64,000 bases of DNA, from assembly GCF_014647415.1 (NCBI RefSeq), contig NZ_BMPD01000001.1:930001-994000 (forward strand), in the 5' to 3' direction. This stretch comes from Haloarcula sebkhae (GTDB lineage Archaea > Halobacteriota > Halobacteria > Halobacteriales > Haloarculaceae). Numbering within the stretch: the first letter of the stretch is position 1; each line of letters starts with the position of its first letter. Positions 17,077-26,793 of this stretch are shown piece after piece. A program made the translations under genes and the position numbers. The notes below the pieces were generated by a model that saw nothing but the letters and a program-made list of their open reading frames with translations, did not search any database and was not told the origin of the DNA.

Positions 17077-17191
17077 TGTGACCAATTCGGCCCGGACAGG
17101 GATAAACGTCGGCCGCCGGAGCAGGGTGTGAGCGGACGCCCACGCTCGCAAACGACCCATCCTTTTGTCACTGGCTCCGCAGGGGACAGAC

Positions 17192-19093
17192 GTGTCGCTG
17201 CCACCTGTCACGCCGGGGATGTTGTTCGTGTTCGCGGTCATCGTCGCCGCGTTGGTGCTGTTTGCGACGGAGGCGCTGCCAGTCGACGTGACCGCTATCG
17301 CCGTCATGGTCGCGCTGATGCTGGCCGAGCCGGTGACGGTATTTGCGGCCGATGCCGGGCTGCTCGCCGAACCGGTGTACGTGTTACATCAGGCCGGCGA
17401 TGGGATTTCGCCGCTGGATCGCGGGCTCTCGGGCTTTGCCTCGACAGCGACGATAACCGTGCTGGCGATGTTCATTCTCTCCGACGGCGTCCAGCGGACC
17501 GGCATCGTCCAGATCCTCGGCGCGAAAATCGCCTCCCTGACCGGGGATAGCGAAACGAAACAGCTCGGTGCGACCGTCGGGCTGGTCGCGCCTATCTCCG
17601 GGTTCATCAACAACACCGCTGCCGTCGCTATCCTCCTGCCGATGGTCACCGATATCGCGCACAAGGGGAAACTCTCACCATCGAAACTACTGCTGCCGCT
17701 GTCCTATGCCTCGATGTTCGGCGGGATGTTGACGCTCATCGGCACCTCGACAAACATCCTCGCCTCGCAACTCTCGGCGGAACTGATCGGCCACCCGTTC
17801 AGCATGTTCGAGTTCACCCAGCTCGGCATCATTGTGACCGTCATCGGAACGGTTTATCTCCTTACCGTCGGGCGCTATCTGATCCCGTCGCGTATCCCGG
17901 CTGAGGAGGATCTCACTGAGGAGTTCGAGATGGGTGAGTACCTGACCGAAGTTGTCGTCCGCGAAGACTCTCCGCTGATCGGCCAGACTGTCGAGGAGGC
18001 GCTCAGAGTCTCGGAGTTCGACGTGGACATCGTCCAGCTGGTCCGCGAGAAACGCACGTTCCTCGAACCGTTCGGCCAGAAAGCGATCCGAGCCGGTGAC
18101 GTCTTCGCCGTTCGGACGGGCCGGGACACGCTCGTCGATCTCCTCGATGTCGAAGGGCTGGACGTGATTCCCGAGGTCGAGGTCGACGACGCGGAACTGG
18201 AAACCGCAACCGAGCGAAAGAACCTCGTCGAGGTCGTCGTCGCTCCCGGCTCCTCGCTCATCGGCGAGACGCTCGTCTCCACCAACTTCCGCCAGCGCTA
18301 CGACGCGACCGTGCTGGCACTTCGCCACGGGCAGGAACTGTACCGCCAGCGGATGGACCACGTCAAACTCCGCATCGGCGATACGCTTCTGGTGCAGGCC
18401 ACCCCCGACAGCATCGACCGCCTCAACCGCAACAACGACTTCATCGTCGCTCAGGAGGTCGAACGACCGGACTTCCGCCAGTCGAAGATCCCTGTCGCAA
18501 TCGGCATCGTCGCCGCCGTCGTCGGTGTCGCGGCGCTGACCCCGATTCACATCGTCATTTCGGCGCTCGGGGGTGCGCTGGCGATGGTCCTCACCGGCTG
18601 TCTCCGCCCGCCAGAGCTGTACGACGCTGTCCAGTGGGACGTCGTCTTCCTGCTCGCCGGCGTCATCCCGCTGGGTGTCGCCTTGCAGGAGACCGGCGGC
18701 GCTGATCTGCTCGCGGAGCTGTTCGTCATGGGTGCCGGCAGCATCCTCACCGCCGGGGGCGGCCTCGCCGTCGTCCTCGGTCTGATGTATCTCGTCACGG
18801 CGCTGCTGACGAACATCATCTCGAACAACGCTTCCGTCGTCCTGATGATCCCGGTGGCTATCGAAACTGCCCAGCAACTGAACGCCAACGCCTTCGCCTT
18901 CGTCCTCGCCGTTACGTTCGCCGCATCGACGGCGTTCATGACGCCGGTCGGCTACCAGACGAACCTCCTCGTCTACGGCCCCGGTGGGTACCGATTCACC
19001 GACTATCTGAAGGTCGGTGCGCCGCTACAGGCCGTATTTGCTGTCGCGACGACGCTCGGCATCGCGTATTTCTGGGGCCTCGCTCCCGCATGA
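17192..19093 (+). CDS. SLC13/DASS-type permease with two central RCK-C (TrkA-C) domains
   Basis: 633 residues from the GTG at 17192; TTG at 17165 is a less likely start. TM helices fill residues 5-215 and 430-633, with the typical VAPISGFINNTAAVAILLPM and LTNIISNNASVVLMIPVAIE re-entrant motifs (paired NNT/NNA) of divalent-anion:Na+ symporters. In between (about 245-410) are two TrkA-C domains (EVVVREDSPLIGQTVEEALR; EVVVAPGSSLIGETLVSTNF), which regulate such carriers. Likely substrates are dicarboxylates, sulfate or similar anions. It stands alone between the zinc-ribbon gene and tRNA-Pro. Confidence 0.9.
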   Translation: MSLPPVTPGMLFVFAVIVAALVLFATEALPVDVTAIAVMVALMLAEPVTVFAADAGLLAEPVYVLHQAGDGISPLDRGLSGFASTATITVLAMFILSDGVQRTGIVQILGAKIASLTGDSETKQLGATVGLVAPISGFINNTAAVAILLPMVTDIAHKGKLSPSKLLLPLSYASMFGGMLTLIGTSTNILASQLSAELIGHPFSMFEFTQLGIIVTVIGTVYLLTVGRYLIPSRIPAEEDLTEEFEMGEYLTEVVVREDSPLIGQTVEEALRVSEFDVDIVQLVREKRTFLEPFGQKAIRAGDVFAVRTGRDTLVDLLDVEGLDVIPEVEVDDAELETATERKNLVEVVVAPGSSLIGETLVSTNFRQRYDATVLALRHGQELYRQRMDHVKLRIGDTLLVQATPDSIDRLNRNNDFIVAQEVERPDFRQSKIPVAIGIVAAVVGVAALTPIHIVISALGGALAMVLTGCLRPPELYDAVQWDVVFLLAGVIPLGVALQETGGADLLAELFVMGAGSILTAGGGLAVVLGLMYLVTALLTNIISNNASVVLMIPVAIETAQQLNANAFAFVLAVTFAASTAFMTPVGYQTNLLVYGPGGYRFTDYLKVGAPLQAVFAVATTLGIAYFWGLAPA

Positions 19094-19148
19094 CACGGCC
19101 GCCTTGCAACGAAACGCTTTACACGCTGTCGAGTCGAGAAGGTAGTAC

Positions 19149-19221
19149 GGGATCGTGGGGTAGCTTGGTAACCTTCGGGCCTTGGGTGCCCGCGCCCCTA
19201 GTTCAAATCTGGGCGATCCCA
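19149..19221 (+). tRNA. tRNA-Pro, anticodon TGG
   Basis: The acceptor GGGATCG (19149-19155) pairs with CGATCCC (19214-19220), with discriminator A at 19221. The anticodon stem CGGGC/GCCCG closes the loop CTTGGGT, giving TGG. The T loop is GTTCAAAT. CCA is not encoded and there is no intron. Confidence 0.95.
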
Positions 19222-19443
19222 TACCTGCGATACCGAAAGCGACCTTTTTGTCGCCTTTACCGCTAACTTTCCAGCGCCCTGTTCTGGCAGTCCCTTACTG
19301 CCATCGCTGCTCATACTCGTAGCCACGGCCAGGCCTCGCCACCATCTCCGTAGCGAATCCCCGGGCGACACTGCGAAAAGAATCCATCACGAAATCGCAT
19401 CGCGCTAGTCGCCAGTCCGATCAGGGGCGAACGCGCGGTGTGT

Positions 19444-21774
19444 TTATCGCTGGCTGTCGGTATCGCTGTGGTCGTCTGCGCTGCCGCTGGTGTCGAACTG
19501 ATCGACAGTCTCGGCCAGCGAGTCGGCACGATCACGGAGTTCGTCCGCGCTCTGAGCGATTTCAGCGACGGACGCGGACTGCTCCTCGGCGGCTGCCGAT
19601 ACCTGCTCGGCGTCCTCCGTCACGTTCTGACTGATCTCGGACACTCCGTCAACGCGGTGGACAACGCTCTGCGTCGCGTCGGCTTGGTCCTCGGTCGCGT
19701 CCGCAATCTCCTGAATACCGTCGTTGGCGTTCTCGATCGCGTCGACGGTATCCTCGATCGCGTCGGCAGCCTCGCGGACAGTCTCGACACCGGTGTCGAT
19801 GTGGTCGCTGGTCGCGCGGATGTCCGTGACAGTCTCGTCGGTCTCCGTCTGTACGGCGGCGATTTCGGCTTCTATCTCTGCTGCCGCCTGTTTCGTCTCC
19901 TCTGCGAGGCTCTTGACCTCGTCGGCGACAACAGCGAAGCCCTCGCCGTCCTTGTCTGCGCGGGCGGCCTCGATGTTGGCGTTCAGGGCGAGCATGTTCG
20001 TCTGCTCGGCGATATCCGAGATGAAGTCGACGATCTCGCCGATGTCGTCCATGCGCTCCTGCAGCGCGAGAATCTGGTCGACCGCGTCTGCCGACCGGGA
20101 CTCGATTTCCGCCATGTCGTCAATGGCCGACTCGGCGGCCTCCCGGCCCGTTTCGCCACGGTCGACAGCTTCTCTGGCCGTCTCTGCGACTGTCGTCGAC
20201 GACGCTGCGACCTCCTCGATGCTCGCCGATAGCTCGTCCATCTCGGCGGCGGCCTCCTCGAGATCGTCGTGCTGTCTGATAGCGCCGTCCGCGATCTCCT
20301 GTATGCGGTCGCTGACGGTCTGGCTCGTCGTCTCGATTTCTTCGGCCCCAGTCGCGACCTCGATCGTGGCATTCGCGACTTCATCGGCGAACGCCGCGAC
20401 TTCGCTGACGGTGGCTTCGAGCCCGTCGAGCATCGCGTTGAACTCGACTGCGACTTCTCGCATCGCCGTCTCCTCCGCGTCCTCATCGAGTCGCTTCGTG
20501 AGGTCACCGTCAGCGATCTCTTGCATCACCGCACTGTACTCGGCGGCGCGCTCCTGCAGGCGCTGGCTGGCTTCCTCTGCCTCTGCTCGTGCGTCCTCCG
20601 CTTCCGTACGCAGTTCTTCGGCTTCCGACCGCGCCGCCTTCGCTTCCTCGACTGCCTCCTCCGCTTCCTGAATGCGGTTCTGGAGAGAGATCCGCATATC
20701 GTCGAACGTCCCGTAGAGGCGGCCGATTTCGTCGGCGCGGTTCGTCGAGAGGTCGACATCGAAGTCGCCGGCCTCGATGCGTTCAGCACGGTCCCGCAAC
20801 TGCTTCAGCGGATCGACCGTGCGTTTCCCGAGTACGAGGCCGACAGCCGACAACGAAACGAGCGCCAGCAGGACAAGCAGTCCGACCGTCTGTCCGACCG
20901 TGTCACGGACACTGAACGCCTGTGCCGTGTCCAGGCTCGTCACCGTGACCCAGTTGGTGGTCGGGACGGGCGCGAACGCGTACACGCGACCATCGGACAC
21001 CGCTGTCACCGGCGCTGCAGTACCGTTCGCATCGCGGATCGCCGCGAGGCTCCCGCTGTGGGTGTCAGCATCGAACTCGCGGTCGATGTTCAGTACCGTC
21101 TCGTCGTTGGTGTTCAGAATCGTGGTTTCCTTCGTCGAATTTGTATCGCTGAGCCGGTCGACCTGACTCTGGATGCGTGTGACGACGACGAGGTGCGAGC
21201 CGTCGCGCTTCGGGACCGAGCTAGCGAACGCCATCACGGGTTCGTCGTTGAGGACCGGTGAGCGGTACGACCGACTACTCGACCAGACCTGTGTGTTGTT
21301 CCCGGGTCCCTCCGGCACTTCCGCGTTCGTCCACGGGGCGTCAAGTTCGGACAGCGACCGCCCCTCAAGTGGGAGTTCCGTGCTGGCGACCACCTCGCCA
21401 CGCGTGTCGTTTACGAGATGCATACTGACAACATCGTCAGGCAGTAGCTGGTCCTGCAGCAGGATATACGCCGCAGCGCGCCGGTCGCTCCGGAGCGGTT
21501 CACCTTGCGAAATGGATCGTGTGTGCGTGCGTTGCTGTTCAACCCACGAGCCGATAGAGTCCCCCTCCAGCTGACTGGTCTCGGCGAGCTGTTCGGTCGT
21601 CTGTTGTTCGACTGCCGTGGATGTCGCCTGAAACGTGAACGCGCCAGCGCCCGCGATGACGAGCGACACGGCGAGGAACGCAACAGCGAACTTCGCAGCG
21701 AACCGCTGCCGGACGAACTCGGGGGCGACCCGATCAAGTGCACTCGCCAGTCCGTCGAGTGGACCGCCCGCCAT
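19444..21774 (-). CDS. Halobacterial transducer (methyl-accepting chemotaxis protein)
   Basis: 776 residues. TM1 is at ~25-47 ([18 protein letters not shown]), an extracellular Cache-like domain at ~48-285, and TM2 at ~287-310 ([20 protein letters not shown]). Next come a HAMP domain, a long coiled coil, and the signalling hairpin with [20 protein letters not shown] followed by [17 protein letters not shown]. It signals to CheA/CheW to bias motility. Its start codon overlaps the stop of the upstream binding lipoprotein (TGATG), so the two are co-translated. This is the same gene arrangement as the lipoprotein/transducer pairs BasB-BasT and CosB-CosT of Halobacterium. Confidence 0.93.
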   Translation of the reverse strand: MAGGPLDGLASALDRVAPEFVRQRFAAKFAVAFLAVSLVIAGAGAFTFQATSTAVEQQTTEQLAETSQLEGDSIGSWVEQQRTHTRSISQGEPLRSDRRAAAYILLQDQLLPDDVVSMHLVNDTRGEVVASTELPLEGRSLSELDAPWTNAEVPEGPGNNTQVWSSSRSYRSPVLNDEPVMAFASSVPKRDGSHLVVVTRIQSQVDRLSDTNSTKETTILNTNDETVLNIDREFDADTHSGSLAAIRDANGTAAPVTAVSDGRVYAFAPVPTTNWVTVTSLDTAQAFSVRDTVGQTVGLLVLLALVSLSAVGLVLGKRTVDPLKQLRDRAERIEAGDFDVDLSTNRADEIGRLYGTFDDMRISLQNRIQEAEEAVEEAKAARSEAEELRTEAEDARAEAEEASQRLQERAAEYSAVMQEIADGDLTKRLDEDAEETAMREVAVEFNAMLDGLEATVSEVAAFADEVANATIEVATGAEEIETTSQTVSDRIQEIADGAIRQHDDLEEAAAEMDELSASIEEVAASSTTVAETAREAVDRGETGREAAESAIDDMAEIESRSADAVDQILALQERMDDIGEIVDFISDIAEQTNMLALNANIEAARADKDGEGFAVVADEVKSLAEETKQAAAEIEAEIAAVQTETDETVTDIRATSDHIDTGVETVREAADAIEDTVDAIENANDGIQEIADATEDQADATQSVVHRVDGVSEISQNVTEDAEQVSAAAEEQSASVAEIAQSADELRDRADSLAETVDQFDTSGSADDHSDTDSQR

Positions 21775-22925
21775 CAGGCACCACCCGTGCTGGAGCGCTC
21801 AGTGGGAACGACGATGTCGCCGGCGGCGATCTGCTCCCGTGACGTCGACAGCGCCTCCCTGACGTCGTCGGGAATCGCCGGCTCGAGAGAGGTGCCATAG
21901 ACGATGCCGACGCCGTCACTGTCCAGCCCGAGAGAGACCACCTCACCAGTGGGAAGGCTGTCCGCGACCGTCGCTGTTGCCGCGTCGTAGACTGCGACGT
22001 TTACTCGCTTGACCATGCTCGCGAGCACGACGTCCGCGTACCGGGGGTTACTCCGGGACTGGTCCGAGTCTACCCCAATAGCGTATCGCCCGTGGGCCTG
22101 TGCGGCCTGGAAGATGCCAACACCTGCGCCACCCGCCGCGTGGTAGACGATGTCTGCTCCGTCGTCGTACATCCCGGCTGCGATGTCGCGGGCACCTTGC
22201 ACGTCGTCGAAGTTCCCGAGGTACTCCGTGAGGACATCGACGTCCGCGTTCGCGTGTGCGACACCGGTCTTGAAGCCGGCCTCGAATTTGTGGATGAGCG
22301 GCTGGTCGACACCACCGACGAACCCGACAGTCGTCTCTTTCGGGTTCGTCGCACCCGCACCGAGGTTGACGTCTCTGGTCGTGAGCAGCCCGGCGAGGTT
22401 CCCGGCCTGAAACGACCCTTCGTGCTCGCGGAACACGTAACTCGCCACGTTGTCGTCGTCCACGACGGAATCGACGATCATGAACTGCTGGTCCGTGTAC
22501 TCCGATGCGACCTCAGACAGCCCCTCCGCCTGCAGGAATCCGATACAACAGACTAGGTCGTACGACGGATTCGTCGAACTCGCTAGTTCGGCCTGTACCT
22601 CGGCGAATCCGGGGACACTCTTTGGCTCATGGTTCGTGTACTCGACCCCGTCATCGAGGCGTGCGCGCTGAATGCCACGATTCGCTGCATCGTTGAATGA
22701 GCGGTCATCGAGCCCGCCCAGCGCATACACCATCCCGACAGTCGCCGCGGCATCGCTCTCGTCGATGCCGCTAGCGGTCGCTTGCTGGCTATCGCTCGGA
22801 CCCTCATCTCCTTCTCCGCTCCCAACGAAATTCTCGAAGCGGCCTGCACAACCGGCGAGTGCCGCGGTCGCGGCCGCGCCGCCGCTGGCGAGAAGCCGAC
22901 GTCTTGTGATATTTTGCTCGCGCAC
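21774..22925 (-). CDS. BMP-family (PnrA/Med-like) binding lipoprotein with Tat signal
   Basis: 383 residues from the GTG complementary to 22923-22925. The signal [20 protein letters not shown] followed by C has a twin-arginine motif and an LAGC lipobox, so it is a Tat-exported lipoprotein. Mature-part motifs match basic membrane protein/PnrA-like receptors: [33 protein letters not shown] and [15 protein letters not shown]. Characterised members bind purine nucleosides. No ABC permease or ATPase gene is adjacent. Instead the next gene, overlapping by one base, is a chemotaxis transducer. This makes a sensory rather than a transport role likely; that is inference. Confidence 0.9.
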   Translation of the reverse strand: MREQNITRRRLLASGGAAATAALAGCAGRFENFVGSGEGDEGPSDSQQATASGIDESDAAATVGMVYALGGLDDRSFNDAANRGIQRARLDDGVEYTNHEPKSVPGFAEVQAELASSTNPSYDLVCCIGFLQAEGLSEVASEYTDQQFMIVDSVVDDDNVASYVFREHEGSFQAGNLAGLLTTRDVNLGAGATNPKETTVGFVGGVDQPLIHKFEAGFKTGVAHANADVDVLTEYLGNFDDVQGARDIAAGMYDDGADIVYHAAGGAGVGIFQAAQAHGRYAIGVDSDQSRSNPRYADVVLASMVKRVNVAVYDAATATVADSLPTGEVVSLGLDSDGVGIVYGTSLEPAIPDDVREALSTSREQIAAGDIVVPTERSSTGGA

Positions 22926-23052
22926 GGGTATTCTATTCCGAGTAAACCAACATACCAGCAAAAATCACTGGACCCAATTCTCGACACTGATACTGATATC
23001 CCTCCGTCCCTCCTCATTTCAGTTCCACCCCGGTTTGCGAACCTTCTTAGGC

Positions 23053-23070
23053 CAGTGGGCATAACCACTG
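23053..23070. promoter_or_regulatory. Inverted repeat just upstream of mcm
   Basis: CAGTGG (23053-23058) and CCACTG (23065-23070) are perfect inverted arms with a 6-nt spacer, ending 9 nt before the mcm ATG. It could be an operator or a hairpin in a short leader. Its shortness makes chance possible. Confidence 0.3.
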
Positions 23071-23079
23071 TCCACTCAA

Positions 23080-25176
23080 ATGGCGACCGCCGAGAACACC
23101 GAACTCATCGACCGCTTCGAGGAGTTCTACCGCAACTACTACCGCAACGAGATCGGTGAGCTCGCCCAGAAATACCCCAACGACCAGAAATCGCTGTATA
23201 TCGACTGGGACGATCTCTATCGCTTCGACCCGGATCTGGCCGACGACTACCGAACCAAGCCCGAGCAGATTCAGGAGTACGCCGAGGAGGCGCTTCGACT
23301 GTACGATCTTCCGGTCGATGTCTCGCTTGGACAGGCCCACGTCCGCGTCCGGAACCTCCCCGAATCCGAGGACATCCGCGACCTGCGCCACGAACACCAC
23401 GGGAACCTCGTCGCCGTCCGTGGGATCATCCGGAAAGCGACCGATGTGCGTCCGAAAGTCATCGAGGCAGCCTTCGAGTGCCAGCGCTGTGGGACGCTCA
23501 CGCGTATTCCACAGACCGCCGGCGACTTTCAGGAACCGCACGACTGCCAGGGCTGTGAACGGCAAGGGCCGTTCCGGCTCAACACCGACCAGTCCCAGTT
23601 CATCGACGCGCAGAAGCTCCGAGTGCAGGAATCTCCTGAGGGACTGCGTGGCGGGGAGACGCCCCAGTCAATCGACATCAACATCGAGGACGACATCACG
23701 GGCCACGTCACCGCCGGTGACCACGTCCGCGTGACCGGCATCCTCAAACTCGACCAGCGGGGCAACGACAACGAGAAGTCCCCGATGTTCGACATCTACA
23801 TGGAGGGCGTCAGCGTCGAAATCGAGGACGAGCAGTTCGAGGACATGGAGATCACCGATGCCGACAAGAAGGAGATCGTCGAACTCTCCAACGAATCCGA
23901 TATCTACGACAAGATGGTCGGGGCCATTGCCCCCTCTATCTACGGCTACGAGAAAGAGAAGCTCGCGATGATGCTCCAGCTCTTCTCCGGCGTGACGAAG
24001 GAGCTACCTGACGGCTCTCGAATACGTGGGGACCTCCATATGTTGCTGATAGGAGACCCGGGAACAGGGAAGAGCCAGATGCTATCATATATCGAGAATA
24101 TTGCGCCCCGCTCTGTCTACACCTCCGGCAAAGGGTCATCGAGCGCGGGGCTTACCGCGGCCGCCGTTCGCGACGACTTCGGCGACGGCCAGCAGTGGAC
24201 GCTGGAAGCGGGCGCGCTCGTGCTCGCTGATCAGGGTATCGCCGCTATCGACGAACTCGATAAGATGTCTCCCGAAGATCGTTCGGCAATGCACGAGGCG
24301 CTGGAACAGCAGCGTATCAGCGTCTCCAAGGCCGGTATTAACGCGACACTCAAATCCCGCTGTTCGCTGCTGGGCGCGGCCAACCCCAAGTACGGCCGCT
24401 TCGACCAGTACGAACCCATCGGTGAGCAGATAGACCTCGAACCGGCGCTCATCTCGCGGTTCGACCTCATCTTCACCGTGACGGACAAGCCCGACGAGGA
24501 GAAGGACCGCAACCTCGCCGAGCACATCATCCAGACCAACTACGCCGGCGAACTTCACACCCATCGGACGGAGAACCCGACCTCGAACTTCAGCGAGGAG
24601 GAGGTCGGCACCGTCACTGAGGAGGTCGCACCGACAATCGAACCGGACCTCCTCCGGAAGTACGTCGCCTACGCCAAGCGAAACTGCTTCCCGACGATGA
24701 CCGAGGAGGCAAAGAGCCGTATCGAAGATTTCTACGTCGATCTGCGGATGAAGGGGCAGGACGAGGACGCACCGGTACCCGTTACTGCCCGGAAGCTGGA
24801 GGCGCTGGTCCGGCTTGCTGAAGCCTCTGCACGCATACGTCTCTCTGACACCGTCGACGAAGCCGACGCCGACCGGGCAGTCGACATCGCCCACTACTGC
24901 CTGAAGGAGATCGGTGTCGATCCCGAGACCGGCGAGTTCGACGCCGACGTGGTCGAGACCGGCCAGTCGAAGACCCAGCGCGACCGCATCCAGAACATCA
25001 AAGGCATCATCTCCGACATCGAGGACGAGTACGATGAGGGCGCACCCGCCGACGTAGTCATCGAACGCGCCGAAGAGGTCGGTATCGACGAGTCGAAGGC
25101 CGAACACGAAATTGACAAGCTGAAACAGAAAGGCGAGGTGTACGAGCCCCGGACGGATCACCTTCGGACGACCTGA
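23080..25176 (+). CDS. mcm: MCM replicative helicase
   Basis: The replicative DNA helicase, 698 residues. The N-terminal OB region contains a zinc site (CQRCG at ~133-137, CQGC at ~157-160). The AAA+ core has Walker A IGDPGTGKSQML (~325), Walker B GIAAIDELDKM (~388), sensor I AANPKYGR and the arginine finger ISRFDLIF. A winged helix forms the last ~80 residues (DVVIERAEEVGIDESKAEHE). Length and order are those of a standard archaeal MCM without inteins. Codon use becomes AT-rich for about 100 nt around Walker A (24010-24115), unlike the rest of the gene. Confidence 0.97.
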   Translation: MATAENTELIDRFEEFYRNYYRNEIGELAQKYPNDQKSLYIDWDDLYRFDPDLADDYRTKPEQIQEYAEEALRLYDLPVDVSLGQAHVRVRNLPESEDIRDLRHEHHGNLVAVRGIIRKATDVRPKVIEAAFECQRCGTLTRIPQTAGDFQEPHDCQGCERQGPFRLNTDQSQFIDAQKLRVQESPEGLRGGETPQSIDINIEDDITGHVTAGDHVRVTGILKLDQRGNDNEKSPMFDIYMEGVSVEIEDEQFEDMEITDADKKEIVELSNESDIYDKMVGAIAPSIYGYEKEKLAMMLQLFSGVTKELPDGSRIRGDLHMLLIGDPGTGKSQMLSYIENIAPRSVYTSGKGSSSAGLTAAAVRDDFGDGQQWTLEAGALVLADQGIAAIDELDKMSPEDRSAMHEALEQQRISVSKAGINATLKSRCSLLGAANPKYGRFDQYEPIGEQIDLEPALISRFDLIFTVTDKPDEEKDRNLAEHIIQTNYAGELHTHRTENPTSNFSEEEVGTVTEEVAPTIEPDLLRKYVAYAKRNCFPTMTEEAKSRIEDFYVDLRMKGQDEDAPVPVTARKLEALVRLAEASARIRLSDTVDEADADRAVDIAHYCLKEIGVDPETGEFDADVVETGQSKTQRDRIQNIKGIISDIEDEYDEGAPADVVIERAEEVGIDESKAEHEIDKLKQKGEVYEPRTDHLRTT

Positions 25177-25177
25177 T

Positions 25178-25450
25178 ATGGACCGTATCTCCGCACTCCG
25201 CAATATCGAGGAGGCGCTGGCCGAGTTCGAGGCCGGGTCGCGGTCGCTCAGTGACCTCGAACGGGACGTTCGCGGGACGCTCCGGACCTACGCGACTGAG
25301 TTCGAGGGCGACCTGCAGGCCTACCGAGCAAGCGGCGGGGCCGCCGTGGACGGACTCGTCGTCCTTGCGCCATCCGAGACAGCGGCTCGCGAGCGGGTTC
25401 GTGACCTCGTCGCGGATGCCGGCGAATTTACCGTTACAGTCGTCGAGTAA
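25178..25450 (+). CDS. Small protein co-transcribed with mcm (unknown function)
   Basis: 90 residues, starting one base after the mcm stop (TGA T ATG), so surely on the same mRNA. It begins MDRISALRNIEEALAEFEAG and has an N-terminal helical half, then a short alpha/beta half (VDGLVVLAPSETAARERVRD, FTVTVVE). Highly acidic, no cysteine. I recognise it only as a haloarchaeal protein that follows mcm. The tight coupling hints at a replication-related role, which is inference. A pyrimidine-rich tract (CTATCTTTCTTTCC, 25530-25543) downstream may terminate the operon. Confidence 0.65.
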   Translation: MDRISALRNIEEALAEFEAGSRSLSDLERDVRGTLRTYATEFEGDLQAYRASGGAAVDGLVVLAPSETAARERVRDLVADAGEFTVTVVE

Positions 25451-25590
25451 GGAATTTTCCAGCACCGTAGCCGCTGTCGGTGTAGCACATATCTCGTGCC
25501 AGTGCTGACTCTCGAACGCGATTGTCTCCCCTATCTTTCTTTCCGATTCCCATATGTATTCAGGCTAAAACACATTCAATTCAGTAAAAT

Positions 25591-25596
25591 TTTATA
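25591..25596 (+). promoter_or_regulatory. TATA element of the ParA-type operon
   Basis: TTTATA within an AT-rich tract lies 24-29 nt before the GTG at 25620, which points to leaderless transcription from that GTG rather than the out-of-frame ATG at 25609. Confidence 0.5.
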
Positions 25597-25619
25597 GTAA
25601 TTATAACAATGTCTACCCA

Positions 25620-25955
25620 GTGCTACTCGTCGTCACGTACTCTCGGGCAGCACGTAGAGACCTGCGGAACGTCTGTCGTGCCCACGAAGACTGTGTCGTT
25701 CGGCAGTTCGGGAGAGCAGCGTTGTTCTCCGGAACCGAGTTCGGGGCCTTTCAGGCGCTCCGGCTGCATGAGAAACACAGGCTCGACGTTCAGATCGAGC
25801 ACGTCGAGCCGTTCGAACCGACAGATGTCCCGAAGCACGTCCGCGAGGCGGCCAAGCGGTACGAGGCACGCGAGGAACCGGCAACGCCCTACGAGCGGTT
25901 CGCGTCGGGACGTGACCTCCCGGAACCGGACCAACTCCGAGGCGTCGATCTGTGA
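25620..25955 (+). CDS. Conserved haloarchaeal protein, first gene of the ParA-type operon
   Basis: 111 residues, GTG start. It begins MLLVVTYSRAARRDLRNVCR and continues with an alpha/beta pattern (VVRQFGRAALFSGTEFGAFQ, then LDVQIEHVEPF) that looks like one compact domain, ending in a polar tail. No catalytic motif or cysteine pair. The stop overlaps the next GTG (GTGA), so translation is coupled. Function unknown; I know it only as part of a gene group conserved beside mcm and tfb in haloarchaea. Confidence 0.65.
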   Translation: MLLVVTYSRAARRDLRNVCRAHEDCVVRQFGRAALFSGTEFGAFQALRLHEKHRLDVQIEHVEPFEPTDVPKHVREAAKRYEAREEPATPYERFASGRDLPEPDQLRGVDL

Positions 25956-26761
25956 AGCTCCGCGTCGCTGGAACCACGTACACGGGCGCTGTCGTCGACC
26001 TCCGAACCCGAAACGTCGGCGGTCGAACCATCGCCGCAAGCATCCGTGGACAGCGGCGTTTTCCGGTCGTGTCCTGCCCGGAGCCACCGGCCGTGTACGC
26101 GTACGTCGGACACGTCCACCCGTCGATGGGACTCCGAACGCGGACTGCACTCGCGGCTGCCGCCCGGTCACGGGGATACGAAACCCCGCAGGACGACGCT
26201 ATCGCGGACCGCCGCGCTCAACTGGCCGAGCTTGAACCCCCGCCGCCGGAGCTACCGGACCCTGTCGACCCCGTCCCGGAGTCGACCATCGACGGCCTGC
26301 AGGAAGCGGTCGCGACCCACCGCGGTCGTCTCACCGCTCGGCAGGCGGTCGGTGCGGACGACGAAGCGGCACGGGCCGCTCTCCGGGACGCGGCGACGGA
26401 ATTGAGCGAACGGGAGACTCGACGGACTGCCGCCAGAGAGACTCGCGAACTCCGCCGGGAGCGGGCACGCGCCTACCGGGACACGCTTGAGAAACAACGC
26501 CGACTTGCCGACGAACTGGCCAACCTCCGGCGGCGCGCACGGGCGACCCTCGTCGACCGATGCACCGAGACGTTCGCTCAGGCCATCGAAGCCGTTCCGG
26601 GGCCAGTTCCGGACAGCCCGCTCGACGCTGATCCAGTACCGGCCGCGCTGGGTGTACTCCGAGTCGCCAGAACGCCCGCACCGGTCGTCCTCGAAACGGA
26701 TCGGTTCAGATCGCCGACGGCTGCATCTGACTGTCTCGACGCCCCTGTCGTCCGTTGCTGA
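25952..26761 (+). CDS. Coiled-coil protein of the ParA-type operon (unknown function)
   Basis: 269 residues, GTG start overlapping the preceding stop by four bases. Residues 1-75 form a beta-rich domain (KLRVAGTTYTGAVVDLRTRN, then YAYVGHVHPSMGLRTRTALA). Residues ~78-215 form a long, Arg/Ala/Glu-rich helix likely to be a coiled coil (ERETRRTAARETRELRRERA). The C-terminus is Pro-rich. The VGHVHPSMG element resembles a nucleotide- or phosphate-binding turn, but I cannot name a family. A filament-like helix next to a ParA-type ATPase is a common layout for adaptor proteins; that link is inference. Confidence 0.65.
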   Translation: MKLRVAGTTYTGAVVDLRTRNVGGRTIAASIRGQRRFPVVSCPEPPAVYAYVGHVHPSMGLRTRTALAAAARSRGYETPQDDAIADRRAQLAELEPPPPELPDPVDPVPESTIDGLQEAVATHRGRLTARQAVGADDEAARAALRDAATELSERETRRTAARETRELRRERARAYRDTLEKQRRLADELANLRRRARATLVDRCTETFAQAIEAVPGPVPDSPLDADPVPAALGVLRVARTPAPVVLETDRFRSPTAASDCLDAPVVRC

Positions 26762-26762
26762 G

Positions 26763-26770
26763 TTTTAAAT
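26763..26770 (+). promoter_or_regulatory. TATA element inside the operon, before the third gene
   Basis: TTTTAAAT directly follows the stop of the coiled-coil gene and lies about 25 nt before the ATG at 26794. The last two genes can therefore probably be transcribed separately. Confidence 0.45.
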
Positions 26771-26793
26771 CAGAAGGTCAGGCCACCGCCTCT

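Noticed and set aside
17687-18877. Minus-strand frame of 396 residues opposite the permease
   Set aside because: Antisense to clear transmembrane and RCK motifs; hydrophilic mirror of a membrane protein, no family.
20700-21000. Separate HAMP-only gene or frameshift in the transducer
   Set aside because: The frame is continuous from TM1 to the signalling tip; no stop or shift.
19438-21261. Two long plus-strand frames opposite the transducer gene
   Set aside because: High-GC shadow frames of a repetitive coiled-coil gene; compositions (Val/Leu/Arg/Asp or Ser/Ala) mirror the sense codons and show no domain.
23080-25176. Possible intein in MCM
   Set aside because: The protein has normal length and Walker A is uninterrupted; only the codon-usage scar remains as a hint.
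25609-26235. ATG-started frame of 208 residues overlapping the ParA-type operon start
   Set aside because: It is Arg/Thr/Ser-rich noise in the +1 frame; the GTG at 25620 gives a conserved-looking protein coupled to the next gene.
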